From the NCBI GenBank assembly GCA_004298905.1, contig SCTK01000006.1:124001-188000 (forward strand): 64,000 bases of DNA, written 5' to 3'. How positions within the stretch are numbered: the first letter of the stretch is position 1; every line of letters begins with the position of its first letter. The notes under the pieces were generated by a model. That model saw only the letters and a list, made by a program, of their open reading frames with translations. It was not told where the DNA came from and ran no database searches. The stretch is from Burkholderiaceae bacterium. GTDB lineage: Bacteria; Pseudomonadota; Gammaproteobacteria; Burkholderiales; Burkholderiaceae_D. The position numbers were made by a program, and so were the translations under genes. This document shows positions 54,823-62,313 of the stretch, one piece after another.

Positions 54823-55621
54823 TTGCCTGCTCCTGCCATTGCCTGAAACATTCGACGATGCGCGGCAAACCGCGTGTGATCGGACTGATGCCTGGCGCCA
54901 ATAAATCGGCGGATTTGATTTCAAACATCAGCCCATCGCGCAATGCCGGAAGCCCAGCCCAGCCGGGCCGCTGCACCACTTGCTGCGGATTGAATTTCTT
55001 GCCGCACCAGGAAGCCAGCATGATATCCGGTTGCGCTTGCAGCACTTGTTCGCTGTGAATCACGCGCTGACGCGCATCGTGCTGCCGCGAAATATCGGCG
55101 AAGACATCGATGCCGCCGGCAATCTCGATCAACTGCGAAACCCAGTGCACACCAGTGAGCAGCGGATCGTTCCATTCCTCGAAATAGACCTTGGGTCGGC
55201 GTGGCCAATCGGCCGTTTGCGCACGCACCGTATCGAGCTGGTGCTGCAACTCGCGAATCAGGACATCGGCCCGAGCCACGGTAGCAGTCAAACGCCCCAG
55301 TGTGGCGATCATCTGAAATATGCCGGCCAGATCGCGCTGGTTGAATACATGCACCTCCAGCCCGGCACGAATGCAATCGCGCACCAGGTCAGCCTGCAGA
55401 TTGGAAAACGCCAGCACCAGATCGGGCTGCACTGCCAGAATCTTTTCCACATCGCCAGTGGAGAAGCCGCTGATCTTCGGCTTCTCCTTGCGCGCTTCCG
55501 GTGGCCAGACGGTAAAACCGGAAATCCCGACGATGCGATCCTGCTGCCCAAGCGCGTAGAGCACCTCGACCGTTTCGGTGCACAGACAGGCGATGCGACG
55601 CGGATAGTTTTCCGGGTGCAT
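54812..55621 (-). CDS. Leaderless cobalamin-binding protein (BtuF-like)
   Basis: 269 aa from ATG 55621. Type III binding fold similar to BtuF: RIACLCTETVEVLYALGQQDRIVGISGFTVWPPEA, KILAVQPDLVLAFSN, VYFEEWNDPLLTGVHW and a C-terminal RIVECFRQW. There is no signal peptide, so it would stay in the cytoplasm unless translation starts upstream, which the sequence does not support. Lies directly downstream of btuB and overlaps cobO by 11 bases. A cytoplasmic corrinoid carrier or storage role is inferred. Confidence 0.82.
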   Translation of the reverse strand: MHPENYPRRIACLCTETVEVLYALGQQDRIVGISGFTVWPPEARKEKPKISGFSTGDVEKILAVQPDLVLAFSNLQADLVRDCIRAGLEVHVFNQRDLAGIFQMIATLGRLTATVARADVLIRELQHQLDTVRAQTADWPRRPKVYFEEWNDPLLTGVHWVSQLIEIAGGIDVFADISRQHDARQRVIHSEQVLQAQPDIMLASWCGKKFNPQQVVQRPGWAGLPALRDGLMFEIKSADLLAPGISPITRGLPRIVECFRQWQEQANEQ

Positions 55622-55660
55622 AAGTGACAACGATAAGTGACAACGATAAGTGACGACAAC
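55622..55660. repeat. Short tandem repeat in front of the leaderless BtuF-like gene
   Basis: AAGTGACAACGAT occurs twice in tandem (55622-55634, 55635-55647) followed by a partial, altered third unit (AAGTGACGACAAC). It lies between the btuB stop and the next start codon, where the ribosome site would be, so copy-number change could alter translation of the downstream gene. Confidence 0.7.
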
Positions 55661-55668
55661 AAGCGCTA

Positions 55669-57519
55669 TTATCGTCCGCCAAACTGATAACGCAGGCCGA
55701 CGAACCCATTGGCACCGGCGGTCTGATAATCCTGCGCCAACTCGTATTTCTTGTCGAATACATTGTTCCAGCGCACCAGCACTTCCAGATCCTGGTCGAC
55801 ACGATAGCTGGCCAGCAGATTCAGCAAGCCGTAACCACCCATGCGGTTGTTATTGGCCGCGTCGTCGAAACGTGCGCTGCTGAGCAGCCATTCGGCGCCG
55901 GCAGAAGTTTTTTCGGTCTGGTAGAGCGCCTTGACCGCCCCGTGCTCTCTGGCGCGACGCTGCAACAGCTTGCCGGTTTCCACGTTATTCGGATTCTGGA
56001 AATCGAAGGAAGACGAAAGCAGCCAGGCCCCCAGTTTGGTCGCGCCACGCAGATTGATGCCTTCCAGGCTGGCGTTACCCACATTGGTCATGCAGCCGCA
56101 GCCGCCGTCATACACGATCAGGTTATGCACCCTATTGCGATAAGCGCCGATGGCGAATTCGTCGTTGCCGCGCCGGTATTGCAAACCGGTTTCATAGCTC
56201 TTCGCAGTTTCCGGCAACAAGGCAGGATTGCCGCTATAAGGATCGTACAAATCGGTAAAGGTGGGCGCGCGAAATGCCGTTGCGGCAGAAGCCGTCACCC
56301 GCCAATGCGGGGTGATGCGATAGCCATAGCCCAAACCACCGGTATCCCGGCTGCCGAATTGATTGCTGTCATCGTTACGCAAATTGGCCTGCACGCTGTG
56401 ATCACCGCGATTCCACTGGTACAAGACCGTACTGGAACGCGTTTGCCGCTCAGTGTTGGTATAGCCTTGATCGGTATCCACGACTTCCCGGCGTTTTTCA
56501 AGCGACAGTTGCAGCAAGTCGTCTGTTCCCAGCGTCAGATCGTTCTGCCACAGGGCCTGTTCCTGGCGCGTATTGAGGCGGCTGGTCCCGGAACCGAAAC
56601 CATAATCGGCGATATCGGAATATTTGTCGCGCGACTCCGCCAGACGCAGGGTGCTTTGCCAGTTCGGCTGTAATCTATTCTTGCTGGTCAACGCGTAGAC
56701 TTCAGCATATTGCACCGCGCGGTTATCGAATGCGGCACCGGAATCGAACTGGCTGACCAGGCGACTCTGCATCATTTGCAGACCCAGGCTGTGATCCTTA
56801 TTGAACAGCAGGTCAAGATTGGCACCGGCATTCTTGGATTGGTAGCCATCGTTATCGCGATCCGCCACCAGTCTGGTTTTCGCGCTGAAGCCACGCGCGG
56901 CTTCCTGTCCGACGGTCACGGCGTAACGCACTGCTTCCGAGCCACCACGCAGGTTGACCGATTGGTTGTTCAAACCGTAACTACCCACACCGGCCGCGAT
57001 CTCGCCGTTAAAGCCACTCTTGCCTTGCCGCGTAAAAATCTGGATCACGCCACCGATCGCATCGGCGCCATACAAGCCGCTGGCTGGACCGCGCAAAATC
57101 TCGATGCGTTCCACTTGCGCCAGCGGCAAGGCCTGCCAGGAAATACCCAGAAAGGATGGCGAGTTGATACGCACGCCATCTACCAGCACCACCACCTGGC
57201 TGCTGTTGGCGCCACGCATGAAGATACTTGTGGCCGCACCCGCGCCGCCATTGCGGCCCAGCTCGATCCCCGGCTGCTGCTGCAAAAGATCGGCCACGGT
57301 TTGCTGGCCGGCGCGCTCGATTTCCTCACGAGGGATCACGCTGATATCAGCAATTTCCTCACCCAACGTGCGCGGTGCGCGCGACGCCGTCACCACCACC
57401 GTCGGCAAGGTGGGCTCGTGTGCTGCACTGTCCGACGTTGCCTGCGCCAGCGCCGAATGGATATTGCAGGAAAAAGGAACTGCTAGAGAAACAATGATTT
57501 TTTTAATAGGTTGCCGCAT
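55669..57519 (-). CDS. btuB: TonB-dependent vitamin B12 receptor BtuB
   Basis: Outer-membrane cobalamin transporter. 616 aa from ATG 57519 with GGAG seven bases upstream. Signal peptide (KKIIVSLAVPFSCNIHSALAQ), TonB box-like LPTVVVTASR, plug domain (DLLQQQPGIELGRNGG, VVVLVDGVRINSPSF, VERIEILRGPASGLYGADAIGGVIQIFT) and a 22-strand-type barrel ending FVGLRYQFGGR. The riboswitch 140 bases upstream and the cobalamin genes downstream fix the substrate. First gene of the operon. Confidence 0.96.
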   Translation of the reverse strand: MRQPIKKIIVSLAVPFSCNIHSALAQATSDSAAHEPTLPTVVVTASRAPRTLGEEIADISVIPREEIERAGQQTVADLLQQQPGIELGRNGGAGAATSIFMRGANSSQVVVLVDGVRINSPSFLGISWQALPLAQVERIEILRGPASGLYGADAIGGVIQIFTRQGKSGFNGEIAAGVGSYGLNNQSVNLRGGSEAVRYAVTVGQEAARGFSAKTRLVADRDNDGYQSKNAGANLDLLFNKDHSLGLQMMQSRLVSQFDSGAAFDNRAVQYAEVYALTSKNRLQPNWQSTLRLAESRDKYSDIADYGFGSGTSRLNTRQEQALWQNDLTLGTDDLLQLSLEKRREVVDTDQGYTNTERQTRSSTVLYQWNRGDHSVQANLRNDDSNQFGSRDTGGLGYGYRITPHWRVTASAATAFRAPTFTDLYDPYSGNPALLPETAKSYETGLQYRRGNDEFAIGAYRNRVHNLIVYDGGCGCMTNVGNASLEGINLRGATKLGAWLLSSSFDFQNPNNVETGKLLQRRAREHGAVKALYQTEKTSAGAEWLLSSARFDDAANNNRMGGYGLLNLLASYRVDQDLEVLVRWNNVFDKKYELAQDYQTAGANGFVGLRYQFGGR

Positions 57520-57659
57520 GAAATACTCCGCACCGTCCACCCGCCGTGGACTTGTTGAAAAAACATGGGAGATGCGGCAACGGCCGGAAAACGGCCATGC
57601 GCCAGAGAAGATGTGGAATCACCGACACAGCTCATGTTGCCCACCGCAACACCCATGCA

Positions 57660-57840
57660 CAGCACTTCGGGCCGGTCTCCGGGCTGACATGACAAAGCCG
57701 GCTAACGCTGGCTCTGTTCACTCGCCTTCCCACACGAAACGTGCAGTGGTGATGAGTGACTACTTGCGAAGCAAATAGATGCTTACCGTTGCGGGGGCAG
57801 CACAGGTGGGTCTGGCGACTTCCTGTTTCCCGTTTAACAC
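57660..57840 (-). ncRNA. Cobalamin riboswitch upstream of btuB
   Basis: On the minus strand: AAACGGGAA near 57836-57828, then CAGGAAGTCGCCAG, a CCCCCGCAACGGTAAG segment (about 57797-57782), and the B12 box AGCCCGGAGACCGGCC at 57685-57670, in the canonical order of the AdoCbl aptamer. The following 140 bases up to the btuB start contain GC-rich hairpins (for example GGCCGTTTTCCGGCC, about 57582-57597) that may sequester the ribosome site. Regulates btuB and by extension the whole cob/btu operon. Confidence 0.95.
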
Positions 57841-58003
57841 TGCCATTGAAAGCAGCGCACCACAAAGTGCCCGCATGGTATGGGTTTGCTGCCCCCCGTG
57901 TCAAATTAACTACTGGACAATTAACTACCGGACAAACTGCCCATGCAGGTACGAGTCTGCGATAATGCGCACACACCCGTCCACTGTTTCCTATCGACTC
58001 ATC

Positions 58004-58216
58004 ATGCGCGAAGAACTCGACCAACTGGCGGAACGCATCCGCCAACTGACGCTCCTGACGCAACAACTGCGGCAAGAGAATAAGGATTTGCGTCTGCAAA
58101 ATCACATACTGGAACAAAAAATCACGGTGGCAGGCACGCGCGTGCAGTCGATTCTCGAACGGCTGCCTGCTGTCGACACTGCGGCCACCGCAACCGCGCT
58201 CAACGGAGGCGCCTGA
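58004..58216 (+). CDS. ZapB-like small coiled-coil protein (TIGR02449 type)
   Basis: 70 aa from ATG 58004 (MREELDQLAERIRQLTLLTQ). Almost wholly coiled coil with regular Leu/Ile heptads and Gln/Arg/Glu polar positions, followed by a short Ala/Thr tail. Genes of this size and type sit directly in front of zapA in many proteobacteria and are annotated as ZapB-like cell-division proteins. Its TGA overlaps the zapA ATG (TGATG). Confidence 0.82.
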   Translation: MREELDQLAERIRQLTLLTQQLRQENKDLRLQNHILEQKITVAGTRVQSILERLPAVDTAATATALNGGA

Positions 58217-58542
58217 TGGAACAGATCGAAGTCAACATTCTGGGACGCAGTTATCGCCTGGCGTGCGCGCCAGATGAAAAATCGGAACTGCTGGCCGCCG
58301 TCACGCTGGTTGACAAAAAAATGCAAAGTCTGAAAGAGAGCAAGAAAATTGCCGGGGCTGATCGCATCGCCGTCATGGCTGCCTTGCAACTCGCGCATGA
58401 AATTCTCGCTATGAAAACCGGCGCACACACGAATTTTTTCAATGAAAAAAATAGCATTGACAGCGATGAAATCCGGCATAGAATCGAAAGCATGAGCGAC
58501 ATGATCGACACGGTGCTCGCACCGCAAGATCAGTTGTTCTAG
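58216..58542 (+). CDS. zapA: Cell division protein ZapA
   Basis: FtsZ-associated protein that bundles protofilaments at the Z ring. 108 aa: N-terminal beta domain EVNILGRSYRLACAPDEKSELLAAVTLVDKKM and a helical C-terminal region including RIAVMAALQLAHEIL. Translationally coupled to the ZapB-like gene. Followed by a palindromic element, a terminator and 6S RNA, the usual zapA-ssrS linkage. Confidence 0.96.
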   Translation: MEQIEVNILGRSYRLACAPDEKSELLAAVTLVDKKMQSLKESKKIAGADRIAVMAALQLAHEILAMKTGAHTNFFNEKNSIDSDEIRHRIESMSDMIDTVLAPQDQLF

Positions 58543-58637
58543 GCACCAGATTCCATTCTGGTGCGGGAGCCGGACTCCACTTGACGACCATGTGCTGACA
58601 GCAGTCACCGGCGTCAGTTGCGCGAACTGAAGCGCAC

Positions 58638-58772
58638 CCTTCGCCGGCTTCCTGAGACTTCTGGAATGGCCACATTCCATGAAGTCTCAATACAGCGCAG
58701 TGAGTGGCTTGACGTAAGGCCGCTGTATTGAGACTTCAGAGCGACAGCCCTGAGCCGTGCTTCCGGCGAAGG
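58638..58772. repeat. Nested palindromic element between zapA and 6S RNA
   Basis: About 135 bases bounded by the inverted pair CCTTCGCCGG (58638-58647) and CCGGCGAAGG (58763-58772). Inside is a perfect 17-base inverted repeat, GAAGTCTCAATACAGCG (58681-58697) and its complement (58721-58737). Upstream of it, GAGACTTC (58653-58660) can also pair with the GAAGTCTC at 58681 around a second hairpin GGAATG/CATTCC. So GAAGTCTC has two alternative partners. The right end also forms the terminator stem. It may be a MITE/REP-like element or a switch-type transcript leader/trailer. Confidence 0.7.
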
Positions 58773-58787
58773 CCGGAGTTTTTTTGG
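58762..58787 (+). terminator. Rho-independent terminator after zapA
   Basis: TCCGGC - GAAG - GCCGGA followed by GTTTTTTT. Its left arm is also the right end of the nested palindromic element. Confidence 0.8.
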
Positions 58788-58799
58788 GCCGTGCTCTGA

Positions 58800-59003
58800 T
58801 GCAGAATTCCCTGCCGTGCTCGTGACGTGACCATACATTCCTTGGACCAACATGTATGCACAGGGCGCGGGTATACAAGCTGCTGTTGTGATCATCCCTT
58901 ACGCCTTCGGGCGGACGCCGGATGAACCTGATGCAGCGCTACTTGCGACCGCCTTGGACCGTTACGGTTCAGGATGCCGGTCTGACGACTCGGCGGGGAT
59001 CCT
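58800..59003 (+). ncRNA. ssrS: 6S RNA
   Basis: Binds sigma-70 RNA polymerase and modulates transcription in stationary phase. Support: position after zapA; terminal stem CCCTGCCG (58809-58816) with CGGCGGGG (58991-58998), extended by CTCGT/ACGA; a 5' part with GTGCTCGTGACG and ACATTCCTTGGACC; a 3' arm with the small hairpin CCTTGGACCGTTACGGTTCAGG, the counterpart of the 3' hairpin of E. coli 6S RNA; overall length about 190 nt with a long interrupted rod. A strong terminator follows. Exact ends are estimates. Confidence 0.82.
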
Positions 59004-59014
59004 TATGAAACAGA

Positions 59015-59048
59015 AAACCGCCCACGCAAATGCGTGGGCGGTTTTTTT
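59015..59048. terminator. Terminator after 6S RNA, shared with the TusA-like gene
   Basis: AAAACCGCCCACGCA - AA - TGCGTGGGCGGTTTTTTT: a 12-pair GC-rich stem with A and T tracts, able to work in both directions. Confidence 0.93.
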
Positions 59049-59057
59049 ATGCACGGT

Positions 59058-59300
59058 TTATCGACGGCGCAGATAAAACACTAGCACGCCGTCTTTCTCA
59101 GCACTACCGAGCAAAGCATTTCCCGTCTGGCGCGCAAATGCAGAAAAATCATTTACCGCACTGGTATCGGTCGCCAGTACCTTCAACACCTGCCCGCTTT
59201 CCATCGCAGCAAGCGCTTTTTTTGTGCGCAAGATGGGTAGCGGACACTTCAATCCGCAGGCGTCGATTTCATTATCGAAAGGCAAAGCTGCGACGCTCAT
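59058..59300 (-). CDS. TusA-like sulfur carrier protein
   Basis: 80 aa from ATG 59300. TusA family signature: DACGLKCPLPILRTKKAL with the sulfur-carrying Cys in CPLP, then VLKVLATDTSAVNDF. The start overlaps the ketoreductase stop (ATGA), so it is the last gene of the aryl-polyene-type operon rather than a free-standing tusA. Whether it acts in tRNA thiolation or serves the pathway is unknown. Confidence 0.9.
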   Translation of the reverse strand: MSVAALPFDNEIDACGLKCPLPILRTKKALAAMESGQVLKVLATDTSAVNDFSAFARQTGNALLGSAEKDGVLVFYLRRR

Positions 59301-60031
59301 GCCAGACCTCCATTCACGCCGATCACCTGCCGCGTGACGTAGGCGGCACTGTCCGAACACAGAAAGCGCACCACGGCGGCGACCTCATCCACCTGTCCCA
59401 CGCGCTGCATGGGAATCATTTTCAGTGCTTCGTCCATCGGCACATCCGCCGTCATATCGGTGTCGATCAATCCCGGCGCCACACAGTTGACGGTGATCTT
59501 GCGGCTGGCCAGTTCGAGCGCCAGCGCCTTGGTCGCGCCGATCACACCCGCCTTGGCGGCGCTGTAATTGACCTGCCCGCGATTGCCGATGACGCCGGAC
59601 ACCGACGCCAGTGTGACAATGCGGCCGCCCTGACGGGCACGCACCATCGGCATCACCAGCGGATGCACGACATTGTAGAAACCATCCAGACTGGTGGTGA
59701 TGACTTGATCCCATTCTTCACCCGTCATCGCCGGAAAAGCGTTGTCGCGCGCAATGCCGGCATTGCACACCACGCCGTAATAGGCACCATGTCGCTCGAT
59801 CTCGGCGGCGAGAATGCGCGCTGCTTCGGCACGATCGCACACATCGAACTGCAACAGCGACGCATCGCCGCCCTGCGCCAGAATATTTTCCACCACCGCT
59901 TCGGCCGCGTTACGCTCGCTGCGGCAATGTACGGTGACAGCGAAGCCATCCGCCGCCAGTTGCAGCGCAATCGCCTTGCCGATACCGCGGCTGGAACCGG
60001 TCACCAAAATTCGTCTTGTCGTTGCCGCCAT
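59297..60031 (-). CDS. fabG: 3-oxoacyl-ACP reductase (ApeQ/FabG-like)
   Basis: Short-chain dehydrogenase reducing beta-ketoacyl-ACP with NADPH. 244 aa from ATG 60031. Cofactor motif TGSSRGIGKAIAL, NAG motif CNAGIARDNAF, and catalytic Ser/Tyr/Lys in VTLASVSGVIGNRGQVNYSAAKAG. Position behind a hotdog dehydratase and ketosynthase corresponds to ApeQ in aryl polyene clusters. One base separates it from the dehydratase gene. Confidence 0.93.
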   Translation of the reverse strand: MAATTRRILVTGSSRGIGKAIALQLAADGFAVTVHCRSERNAAEAVVENILAQGGDASLLQFDVCDRAEAARILAAEIERHGAYYGVVCNAGIARDNAFPAMTGEEWDQVITTSLDGFYNVVHPLVMPMVRARQGGRIVTLASVSGVIGNRGQVNYSAAKAGVIGATKALALELASRKITVNCVAPGLIDTDMTADVPMDEALKMIPMQRVGQVDEVAAVVRFLCSDSAAYVTRQVIGVNGGLA

Positions 60032-60032
60032 T

Positions 60033-60521
60033 TCAATTCGCCTGCTGTTTGATTGTTTTAGCTTCCTTGATCTGCTCTGCCGGAGGCTCATACACGTTGA
60101 TAGTTGCCTCCGCCAGCACGGTTTCCTGCTGCACAATTTTGCAGGCGAACGAACCCAGGCCGGAATCGTCGCGATAAATCACTTCCGTCTGCACCCGCAG
60201 CACGGCACCCGCCGGAAACGCATTCACCTGCGCCGTGAATTTGCGTGTGCCCAGCAAATAGCCAGCCTCCGGCACCGGCCGCCCTTCCTTGCGCGCGAGC
60301 AGACCGATATACGCCGCCGCGCCTTGCGCCATCAATTCGATGCCGATCCAGCTCGGCATGGCGTTGTGAAGTTGACCGCTGTCTTCACCGAAGAGACCCG
60401 CTTCAGCCACGCGCGCCTCCACCTCCATCTTCGGCGGCGCAAAATGCAGCACCTTGGACAACAAGGCCAGTTGGCCGCGATGCGGCAACAGCGCCTGAAT
60501 TTCCGGGAAATCGAGAATCAT
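60033..60521 (-). CDS. 3-hydroxyacyl-ACP dehydratase (ApeP-like hotdog)
   Basis: 162 aa single hotdog domain. Pattern of the ApeP/FabZ-like group: LLPHRGQLALLSKVLHF, the helix motif MPSWIGIELMAQGAAAYIGLLAR and YLLGTRKF. Dehydrates beta-hydroxyacyl-ACP during polyene chain growth. Start overlaps the ketosynthase stop (ATGA). Confidence 0.9.
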   Translation of the reverse strand: MILDFPEIQALLPHRGQLALLSKVLHFAPPKMEVEARVAEAGLFGEDSGQLHNAMPSWIGIELMAQGAAAYIGLLARKEGRPVPEAGYLLGTRKFTAQVNAFPAGAVLRVQTEVIYRDDSGLGSFACKIVQQETVLAEATINVYEPPAEQIKEAKTIKQQAN

Positions 60522-61735
60522 TTTTTCGATCCCAGAATCAGGCTGATATTGTTGCCGCCGAAAGCAAAGGAATTGCTCATCATCAAAGGGTTTCCATCGG
60601 TCTTGAATGTTTGCCCAGGCCGCACCAAATCAAGCACAGGCAAATCCGCATCCGCCTGACCATCCCAGACATGCGGCGGTAATCGGTGGTCGTTATTGTA
60701 ACCAGACAAAGTCAGCCAGCAGAATGCCGCTTCGGTTGCACCGGCCGCGCCCAGGGTATGTCCGGTCAACGGCTTGGTGGAACTGCAGGGCACCCCATTG
60801 GGGAACACACGCGCCACCACCGCACTTTCCATCGCATCATTCTTGACGGTCGCCGTGCCATGCAAATTCAGATAGGCGATCTGCGCCGCTGAAATTTCCG
60901 CATCAGCGAGCGCGGCGCGTAGCGCCAGTTCGGCGCCGATGCCTTGCGGATCCGGGCTGGACATGTGATACGCGTCGGAAGATTCACCCACGCCCAGCAA
61001 TGCGATGTCGCCCTCGCCCACATCAGCTTCGCGCGTCATCAAAAACAAAGCCGCCCCTTCACCGATATTGATGCCGTTGCGGTTGGCACTCATCGGGTTG
61101 GTCAGATCCGCGCTGGTCGATTCCAGTGCCGTGAATCCCGTCACGGTGAGACGGCAGAGCGAATCGACACCGCCCACCAGCACGGCATCACACACCTGCG
61201 CACGCAGCAAGCGCCGCGCCGCCGCAAAGGCCTTGGCGCTGGAAGTGCACGCCGTCGAGATGACATAGCTGGGGCCGCTCACTTCACACAGCGCCGACAA
61301 GAATGCGGCGGGCGCGCCCAGCTCCTGTTCCGTGTAGGCATAGTCCGCAGGCAAAGTGTGCTGCGTCAGCCAATGTGCCAAGGCGCCTTCGCCCTCGGCG
61401 ATGCCGGACGTGCTGGTGCCCAGCACCACACCGATGCGTGCCGCGCCATAACGCTGTTTGGCCGCTTCGATGTCCGGCATGATTTCCATCGCTGCCAGCC
61501 ACAGCAAACGGTTGTTGCGCGTATCGTGTGCTGCCCAAGGTGTGGGCAAATGGGGTAACGCGACACGCGCGCGGCCGACGCGCGCGGGACGATCGTGCAA
61601 CCAACCCGGTTCCAGCGCCAGGCCATTGACATCTCCCGCAAACAGTCGCGCCGCCACCTCGGCCTTGCCCTGACCGAGCGCATTGACCAAACCTAATGCA
61701 TTGAGATAAACCAAGGCTTTATTCATCAGCGTCAC
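60518..61735 (-). CDS. Beta-ketoacyl-ACP synthase (ApeO-like)
   Basis: Thiolase-fold condensing enzyme. 405 aa from GTG 61735 (overlapping the DUF3261 stop); ATG 61726 is an alternative. Catalytic triad intact: Cys in STACTSSAKAF, His in LHGTATVKND, His in PLTGHTLGAAGATEA; a final SFAFGGNNISLIL. In aryl polyene clusters ApeO is the active ketosynthase. Lies between the DUF3261 lipoprotein and dehydratase genes with four-base overlaps. Confidence 0.92.
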   Translation of the reverse strand: MTLMNKALVYLNALGLVNALGQGKAEVAARLFAGDVNGLALEPGWLHDRPARVGRARVALPHLPTPWAAHDTRNNRLLWLAAMEIMPDIEAAKQRYGAARIGVVLGTSTSGIAEGEGALAHWLTQHTLPADYAYTEQELGAPAAFLSALCEVSGPSYVISTACTSSAKAFAAARRLLRAQVCDAVLVGGVDSLCRLTVTGFTALESTSADLTNPMSANRNGINIGEGAALFLMTREADVGEGDIALLGVGESSDAYHMSSPDPQGIGAELALRAALADAEISAAQIAYLNLHGTATVKNDAMESAVVARVFPNGVPCSSTKPLTGHTLGAAGATEAAFCWLTLSGYNNDHRLPPHVWDGQADADLPVLDLVRPGQTFKTDGNPLMMSNSFAFGGNNISLILGSKK

Positions 61736-62313
61736 TCACTGGCATCGTCCTTCACATCCGGCAACCACGTCGCTTGCAGATTGAGCGGTGCGGCATACCA
61801 TTGCAAGCGATAACTCTCGGGTCGTCCCAGATAACTCACATCCAGCAGTGCAGCATCGTCGCAACGCAAGGTGCGGTGCGTCGCACTGGCTTCCAGACGC
61901 AGGCAACCGGTCAAATGTGCGCGCAATTTTTCTTCCGGCCACAGCGCCAACTGCACCAGGGCCAACAGAGCGCGTGGCTCGAAACCCGATGGCAATGGCG
62001 CGGCAGGGTTAAGCGCGACCTTCTGCGCATCCTGACGCACGCTGAACAACGTTTGCCCGGTGGGTGTCAGCGTCACCATGGTCGTGGCATTCGTGCCGCT
62101 CTCAAGTACCGACAATAGAGTAAACGTCTGACCCTTCCAATCGATCTGCACTTCCTGAGTCAGATTCAGAACCGGCGCCTGCGCCGTGGGCAACAGGCAG
62201 TAGCGCGCCTGGTCGTTATGCCCGGCCAGGGCTATGCAGTTCTCATCCTGCTGACACCCGCTCAAGAGAAAATGCAAGAAAAACAGCAGCAGGAAAAAGC
62301 GGCAGCGGATCAT
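61732..62313 (-). CDS. DUF3261 outer-membrane/periplasmic lipoprotein
   Basis: 193 aa. Signal peptide with a clear lipobox LSGC (Cys20, after FFLLLFFLHFL). The mature protein contains LTQEVQIDWKGQTFTLLSVLE and TMVTLTPTGQTLFSVR, resembling the DUF3261 family encoded in aryl polyene clusters next to the MMPL exporter. Likely part of pigment or lipid transfer to the outer membrane (inference). Overlaps both neighbours by four bases. Confidence 0.84.
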   Translation of the reverse strand: MIRCRFFLLLFFLHFLLSGCQQDENCIALAGHNDQARYCLLPTAQAPVLNLTQEVQIDWKGQTFTLLSVLESGTNATTMVTLTPTGQTLFSVRQDAQKVALNPAAPLPSGFEPRALLALVQLALWPEEKLRAHLTGCLRLEASATHRTLRCDDAALLDVSYLGRPESYRLQWYAAPLNLQATWLPDVKDDASE

